Positions 58,187 to 64,000 of a stretch of DNA of 64,000 nt are shown here, in pieces; positions within the stretch are counted from its first letter, which is position 1, and every line of letters starts with the position of its first letter. The translations under genes and the position numbers were made by a program. The notes beneath the pieces are model-generated. The model saw only the letters and a list, made by a program, of their open reading frames with translations, was not told the origin of the DNA and did no database searches. Source of the DNA: Phaeosaccion multiseriatum (lineage: Eukaryota; Ochrophyta, other classes); contig OZ218955.1 of the NCBI GenBank assembly GCA_965112735.1, forward strand, positions 2,666,001 to 2,730,000, written 5' to 3'.

Positions 58187-61100
58187 ATGAGCGACGCTCG
58201 GCAGCAGCACCTGGGCAACAGAAGAAAGAAGAGGCTCGCCCTAACGGGTGGTGGGAATCGAAGGGGCCTGGAGGAAAGTCTGCTTCCTTCGCCCTCGGGA
58301 GGAGGGTCTACCGCAACAGGGTCCAACAGGAGAAGCTTGCCACGGCGGTGCGGCAGTGTGCTCTTCAAGATCCTCGCTATCGTAGGCCTCATTGCAGTTC
58401 TTCGGGCTGTGGGTGAGACTCCTCCCAATGGTGAAGAAGGGAGAGCAGAGGGAGCTTCTTCAGCACCAGGGAGCGCCGCAGCTGTTGATGAAGGGCTCGT
58501 GGCTGGATTTTATGGTGTGAGTCAGAGACGCAGACGAGAGGGTTGCTTATTACAGGCGCCAGGGGGGCTTTGCTGAGGCTGAAGCAGCGGGAAAACTCTC
58601 TTCCTGACGAGCGAGATGCTCCCCACACCACGAGTGCAAGCCCCCCCCTCCCACCCTGCTACGCCATCCCTTCCTCTCCACACCGCCTTGCTCACTGTCA
58701 CCTTGCCTCTTTGCCTTCTTGCCTCTCCGTCCCCGTCCAAAGGCCATAGAGGGTGCAGGGCGCTTCCTCTCCGAGCTTGGCGGCCGCGGGCGGGAAAAGG
58801 CAGCCGCGGCAGCAGCGGCAGCAGCAGCAGGTGGCCCCGCACCTGCTGCGCGAGCGTCCACTTCTTCAAGCCGCGCAAAGCGCACAGGGAATTTAAGAGG
58901 CGCCATGGATAGAGACTCTTCCCCATTACCACCACCACAACCACCACCACAACCACCACCACAACCAGAGCAGACTGCGACAAGCACGATCGCCGCTCAG
59001 GCACCCACTCAGGCACCCAATCTGCTCATCGGCATGGCACAGGGGCTCACAGCTGATGAGCTGACAGTCTTCGCCGCCTCCTTTCGAGAGCGTGAGTACA
59101 GAGGAGTAGGCAGAGAAGTAGAGCGGCGCATCGGCCATTGCACGAGTGCTGAAATGGCACCGCCCTCCCTCTCTCCTCCTTTGCCCTCCTCCCCACGAGA
59201 CTCTGCGGACTCATCAACTCACGCACTCACTCACGCACTCACTCACGCACTCACTCACTCATTCACTCACTCACTCACTCACTTACTCACTCACTCACTC
59301 ACTCACTCACTCACTCACTCACTCACTCACTTACTCACTCACTCACTCACTCACTCACTCACTCACTCACTCACTCACTCACTCACTCACTCACTCACTC
59401 ACTCACTCACTCACTCACTCACTCACTCACTCACTCACTCACTCACTCACTTACTCACTCGCTCTTAGTGACCCACGTACAGTCACACACTCACCCACTA
59501 ACTCACTAGCTCACTCGCTCCTCCTCCTCCTCCTCCTCCTCCTCCTCCTCCTCCTCCTCCTCCTCCTCCTCCTCCTCCTCCTCCTCCTCCTCCTCCTCCT
59601 CCTCCTCCTCCTCCTCCTCCTCCTCCTCCTCCTCCTCCTCCTCCTCCTCCTCCTCCTCCTCCTCCTCCTCCTCCTCCTCCTCCTCCTCCTCCTCCTCCTC
59701 CTCCTCCTCCTCCTCCTCCTCCTCCTCCTCCTCCTCCTCCTCCTCCTCCTCCTCCTCCTCCTCCTCCTCCTCCTCCTCCTCCTCCTCCTCCTCCTCCTCC
59801 TCCTCCTCCTCCTCCTCCTCCTCCTCCTCCTCCTCCTCCTCCTCCTGCTCCTGCTCCTCCTCCTCCTCCTCCTCCTCTTCCAACCCCCCCTCCTCCTCCT
59901 CCTCCTCCTCCTCCTCCTCCTCCTCCTCCTCCTCCTCCTCCTCATCCTCCTTTTCCATGCAGACTCCCCCCTGAGTGAGTCCGACATAGTCCTCTTCCTG
60001 GACCACCCCATCTCCCCTCCGCACCAGGCCATTGTGTCGCGCTTTGGCGTCACGGCCCTCTCCATTGATCTTGCTGACTTAGAGCCGGCCTTCCTTAGGA
60101 GGTATAGCCCCGCCAGCACTCGTTGGGTCCTCATCCATCGCTTCCTTGAGCAGAGGGGCTCTCGCTACAGCAAGGTGAGGCGACGGATGGCAATGGATGG
60201 GGCAGGGGTGGTGGTGGAGAGGCGGGGGGGTGAGGGACAGGGGGAGAGGGGGGGATGAGGAGGGGGGCGCGCGCGCACGCACGTACACACGCACGCGGCA
60301 CGCACACAAACAAACAAACACACACACACACACACACACATACATACATACACACACACGTACATACACACACACACACATACACACACACATACACACA
60401 CATATACACCCACATACACACATACCTGGGTGAGGACGTAAGGTGCGAAGCATTGCTTCAGCTTACGTACCTACCTGCCTATATGCCTGCCCAATTCATA
60501 AACCTGCTCCTCTGCTACCCATAATACACGTGCCTGCCCATACACCTGCCTGCCCATACACCTTAGGTGCTGACTGTGGAGGTGCGCCACACGTACTTCC
60601 AGGCGGATCCCTTCGCCACCGTGGACCTTCTGCATCCCTCAGTGCACGCCTTCCTACACACAGGCACCATAGGTAGGGCTATGGCAGTGGATGGATGGCA
60701 GGGGATGGATGGCAGTGAACGGATGGCAGTGAACGGATGGCAGTGGATGGATGGCAGTGGATGGATGGCAGTGAACGGATGGCAGTGGATGGATGGCAGG
60801 GGATGGATGGAGGGCGATTGGCACTGGAGGGTGCCCCCCTCGAGGTCGATGGTGACGTGTTTGAGAGCGAAGGATCGAACACACACACACATGCAAACGC
60901 TCACACTCACTCACGTCCTTCCTCCCCTCCCTCCCTCCCCCCCATAGGCAAGAGTGCCGCAGCATCTGACTGGGTGGGGGATTGCTTCGGATCTGAGGTG
61001 CTCGCTTCGGTGTCCTCCAAGACGCTGAGCAGCCCTTCTGTGGTGATGGGCACTTCCCGCCTTATGGGGGGGTACGTTAGTGCCATGGCCGCCTTCCTAC

Positions 61101-62922
61101 TCTCAGAACAGTTTCAGAACTGTGAGAGACACGGCGTGGACCAGGTAAGGGTAACAGGAGTTGTAGCGGACCATTTATCGAGAAACCGTACCTTCATTCT
61201 ACATTCTACAGACATAAATAGCTCCCCTCCCCTCCCTTCTGCTTATGGCCTTACTCAGGGCCTGCACAACGTCCTTGTGCACACAGACACACTCGATGGG
61301 GTGGTGCTTGGCAGCCTCCAGGAGGGAATCGTCAACACCATGCAGGTCAGTAAGGCAGTGAGTTGGTGCCGCTCCGCTCACCAGACTGAACTGCCTGCCA
61401 ACTTGCCGATCTGCTTGCTTCACTCCCCGCGGGCCTTCTCTTCTCTGCTCTGCTCTCCTCTCCTCTCCTCCTCCTCCTCCTCCTCCTCCTCCTCCTCCTC
61501 CTCCTCCTCCTCCTCCTCCTCCTCCTCCTCCTCCTCCTCCTCCTCCTCCTCCTCCTCCTCCTCCTCCTCCTCCTCCTCCTCCTCCTCCTCCTCCTCCTCC
61601 TCCTCCTCCTCCTCCTCCTCCTCCTCCTCCTCCTCCTCCTCCTCCTCCTCCTCCTCCTCCTCCTCCTCCTCCTCCTCCTCCTCCTCCTCCTCCTCCTCCT
61701 CCTCCTCCTCCTCCTCCTCCTCCTCCTTCTCCTCACCTCACCTCCCCTCCCCCTCCCTTCCCGCCCCCTCCCCTCCCCTCCCACTCCCTGGTGACTACAA
61801 TTTGCTGTACATGTACTCGTACATAGGCCGGACAGTACAGCGTCAGTGGCACCACAGTGCTGAGCAAGCTTGACAGCAGTGGGGGCAGTGGTAAGCTGGT
61901 GATAGTAGCGCAGCAGTACGCTCGCGACGGGCCCCTCAGAGACAAACTCTTCACCAAGTACAAGGTGCGGCAGGAGGGGACGGGATAGTGTGACGCAGGG
62001 GTCAGGCATTGAACCCACGAGACGCGTGTGTCACTGCTGCGGCTTCTTCTTTCTACTCATCATCCTCTTGTTGTTCTTTCCCTCCTTCCTTCCTTCCTTC
62101 CTTCATTCCTTCCTTCCTTCCTTCCTTCTTTCCTTCCTTCCTTCCTTCCTTCCTTCCTTCCTTCCTTCCTTCCTTCCTTCCGCCCGCCCGTCCGTCCGTC
62201 CTTCGTTCCTCCCCATCTTGACCTGCTCAGGATGCACAGTACCGAACGGGGCCGCTCCTCCTCAAGGACCTCAACCAAGATCCGCTCAGGCGCCGCCCAC
62301 AAGGGCAGCAGCAGGGGGGGCAGTTGGTGATACAGCAGGGGCCGCTGAAGGGGTGCTCATCCGAATATGAGGTGGTGGAGGGCCACGATATCTTCAAAGG
62401 CCGCTGCGATATGGGAGTGGCCAGGTAGGGGGGGGGGAGGGGGGAGAGGGCAGTGGATGGAGGGAGGGAAGCACGAGAGTCACGCCCGTTACACCCTGTC
62501 CCTCTCTTTCTCGCTCGCTCGGTTGCTTTCCTTGGCTTTGCTGCGCGTCCTCTTGTTGTACTGCGCTGTGCTGTGCTGTGCTGTGCTTGCTTCGCCCCCC
62601 CCCCCCCCCCTGCCCTGCCTTACCCTTACCCTTGCCCTCACCCTCACCCTCACCTCTTCTTCTATCCCCTCCCCTCCCCCTCCCCCCCCCCAGTACGGCC
62701 TCTGCCTCAGAATGCTGCTCGAGCTGTGACTCCCAAGCTGCTTGCGCGGCCTTCACCTTCGCCCCGAGCCGCAAGGGTTCGGGTGGCACCTGCTACTTCA
62801 AAGACTGCGCCGATCCCGGCCCCAATGGCCTCAACCGTTTCAGCGGTTTCGATGCCCTTCCCGGTGGTGTATCGGCTTACAAGAGCAAGAGGGGCCCTGA
62901 TATCATGGCAGTGGCGTCCTGA
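58187..62922 (+). CDS. type II membrane glycosyltransferase-like protein with PAN-like C-terminus
   Basis: Probably a Golgi-type protein. Exons join in frame: 58187-58516, 58743-59091, 59963-60174, 60567-60672, 60948-61144, 61259-61345, 61827-61964, 62231-62424, 62694-62922, giving about 613 residues. A basic N-terminus ([13 protein letters not shown]) precedes one membrane span ([18 protein letters not shown], near residues 55-72). Then comes a Pro/Gln-rich stem. The lumenal part has [55 protein letters not shown] and [13 protein letters not shown]. FQxDPF and GVDQxxHN recall plant and bacterial glycosyltransferase-like proteins with a DxRDxxFQxDPF motif, but here the acidic pair reads EVRH, so catalysis is doubtful. 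The last exon ([20 protein letters not shown], then TCYFKDC) is a PAN/apple-like sugar- or protein-binding domain. Family assignment is from memory of motifs only. Confidence 0.6.
59216..59466. repeat. (CTCA)n microsatellite in an intron
   Basis: About 60 CTCA units with a few CTTA and CGCA steps, directly followed by the (CTC)n block. It lies in the 871-base intron between exons 2 and 3 of the glycosyltransferase-like gene. Confidence 0.95.
59518..59943. repeat. (CTC)n array in an intron
   Basis: About 420 bases of CTC triplets with few interruptions, ending near the 3' splice site TTTTCCATGCAG. A second such array lies at 61468-61728 in another intron of the same gene. Both have CTC on the sense strand, where they extend the polypyrimidine tract. 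Confidence 0.95.
61468..61728. repeat. second (CTC)n array in an intron of the same gene
   Basis: About 260 bases of CTC. A CTTC array follows in the next intron (62077-62180). All are intronic. Confidence 0.95.
62321..62340 (+). repeat. best copy of the dispersed motif GCAGTTGGTGATACAGCAG
   Basis: This copy is inside coding exon 62231-62424 and reads QLVIQQ. Other copies of the TTGGTGATAC core or a close variant lie at 4021, 6284, 7414, 14001, 16404, 17366, 32360, 33899, 49697, 51863, 52119, 63335 and 63973, on both strands. They lie in exons, introns and spacers. See the findings for the pattern. Confidence 0.8.
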
Positions 62923-64000
62923 CACCAATTGTTGGGTGGAGGCCTCACAAGGGGTATGATGATAACACATTCGAAGGAGCCACTCGCGGTCAGGTGACGG
63001 AACACACACACACACACACGCGCACACACGCACACACACACACACACACACACACGCATATATATACACATACACACATACACCTCAAGTCATGAGCAGG
63101 GAAGGAAGGCTTCAAGTAAGGCTGGGTGATGTGGCCGTGGTCGATGAGTGATAAGTCAGCGAGTCCCTCCCCCGGTGCACCCCTCCCCCGTCGGTCCGTT
63201 CGGCGGGCCCATGCCCCCCTCGCTCTCTGCTCTCTGCTCTCTCTCTCTCTCTCTCTCTTGCTCTGTGGGGGGGGTGGAGGGAACTCCTGCCGGCGAGGCA
63301 ACGAACCCGTGGTGCGACTGACTGTATGCACGTGTTGGTGATATGTTACCTTACGTCAACCTTGCGATCTCTTTCGTACCGGTAGCAGCCTACTCAAGGA
63401 GTAGGGGAGGGGGGTTTCCGCATGCTGCAGGCCATAGAACTGGACTTGATGACTTGATGAGGGTTGCAGGAGCCAACGAGGCCGGCGTTCGACTTGTCTT
63501 AACGAGGACAACGCGATGAGCATGTCCAAACTCGCCAAACGTTTGGGGTCGTCTGTTAGGTCGGTGATTACTGTGAAGTGAGTATTATAACAAGAGTAAA
63601 CTATTTGAGTCTAGTTGTGTACCAAAGAAAGAAAGAAAGAAAGAAAGAAGGATGTCTTCCTTTTAAGGCGACAACCCTAAGTTACTTGAGAGAGCACAGG
63701 GATCGGAGAGAGACTGCAACGAATAAGGCAACGAATTAGAGTACATAAGGCATTATGAGCAGTGTCGTCCGTCTCTGGACAGCCCCGCCACGCTTATCTC
63801 AATGAAGCATCTCATGTCAATGAAGCATCTCATGTCAATGAAGCACATAGGCCCCTCTTTCGCCTCTTTCGCAGAGGAGAGGAGAGGAGAGGCGCTTCTA
63901 AGCCTGCTCTACATAGTGAAAAAGACAATACTCCACACTGGGATGCTAATCACAACTGCTGTATGCAACTGTGTATCACCAACTGCTGTAAGAAGTACCC
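62923..64000. other. right-end spacer with short repeats, no gene seen
   Basis: CA repeats at 63002-63080, a CT run at 63236-63258, an AAAG run at 63626-63648, and an 18-bp tandem repeat (TCAATGAAGCATCTCATG) at about 63798-63845. Two copies of the dispersed motif are present (63335, 63973). No coding region is convincing; the AT content rises after 63560. Confidence 0.5.

Noticed and set aside
59146-60258. Plus-strand frame of 370 codons with a poly-Leu run, and the antisense poly-Glu/poly-Arg frames
   Set aside because: They read through CTCA and CTC microsatellites inside an intron; only the last part overlaps the real exon 59963-60174.

Overview
The window is nuclear DNA of a eukaryote. 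Coding regions are split by many GT-AG introns, and exon phases agree across most of the models below. Introns and spacers are full of simple repeats (CA, CTC, CTCA, GGA, GGGA). Gene content includes the cilium protein DRC4/GAS8, the APC/C subunit CDC26, an NADPH-oxidase-like flavocytochrome, a (6-4) photolyase-type flavoprotein, a five-pass prominin-like protein and a Crypton-type tyrosine recombinase. This suggests a flagellated protist or alga, perhaps of stramenopile or alveolate type. The taxon cannot be fixed from the sequence alone. Exon borders were found by eye and checked by frame; allow an error of 1-2 bases.

Layout. 1-596: a possible last exon of a gene entering from the left, then short repeats. 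597-8852 (-): an amino acid transporter of the AAAP family with a very long disordered N-terminus. 8979-12715: a Crypton-like mobile element bounded by 63-bp direct repeats, lying in the spacer between two divergent genes. 12950-15271 (+): a CDF/ZnT zinc transporter. 15974-18885 (-): an NT-C2 domain protein. 19647-24364 (+): a photolyase/cryptochrome. 24871-27828 (+): a small Tyr-rich protein gene whose middle is an array of 48- and 90-base phase-matched exons present in both orientations. 28401-31477 (+): a prominin-like membrane protein. 31637-38398 (-): a NOX/ferric-reductase-like enzyme. 39047-41927 (-): a multi-pass, possibly TRP-like protein. 43859-45624 (-): an unknown membrane protein. 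46073-49976 (+): DRC4. About 50492-53541 (-): 3-mercaptopyruvate sulfurtransferase. 53950-55841 (+): a secreted Cys-rich repeat protein. 57136-57663 and 57709-57960 (-): a small conserved protein and CDC26, 45 bases apart. 58187-62922 (+): a type II membrane glycosyltransferase-like protein with a PAN-like C-terminus.

The genes do not form one pathway; this is a mixed housekeeping, transport and cilium neighbourhood. Three things stand out. First, the 25.3-27.5 kb exon array, in which inversion would change the number of exons without breaking the frame. Second, a dispersed motif, GCAGTTGGTGATACAGCAG, found about fourteen times in introns, spacers and coding exons on both strands. Third, the Crypton, whose long terminal direct repeats look like recombination sites and whose ORF needs two -1 shifts.
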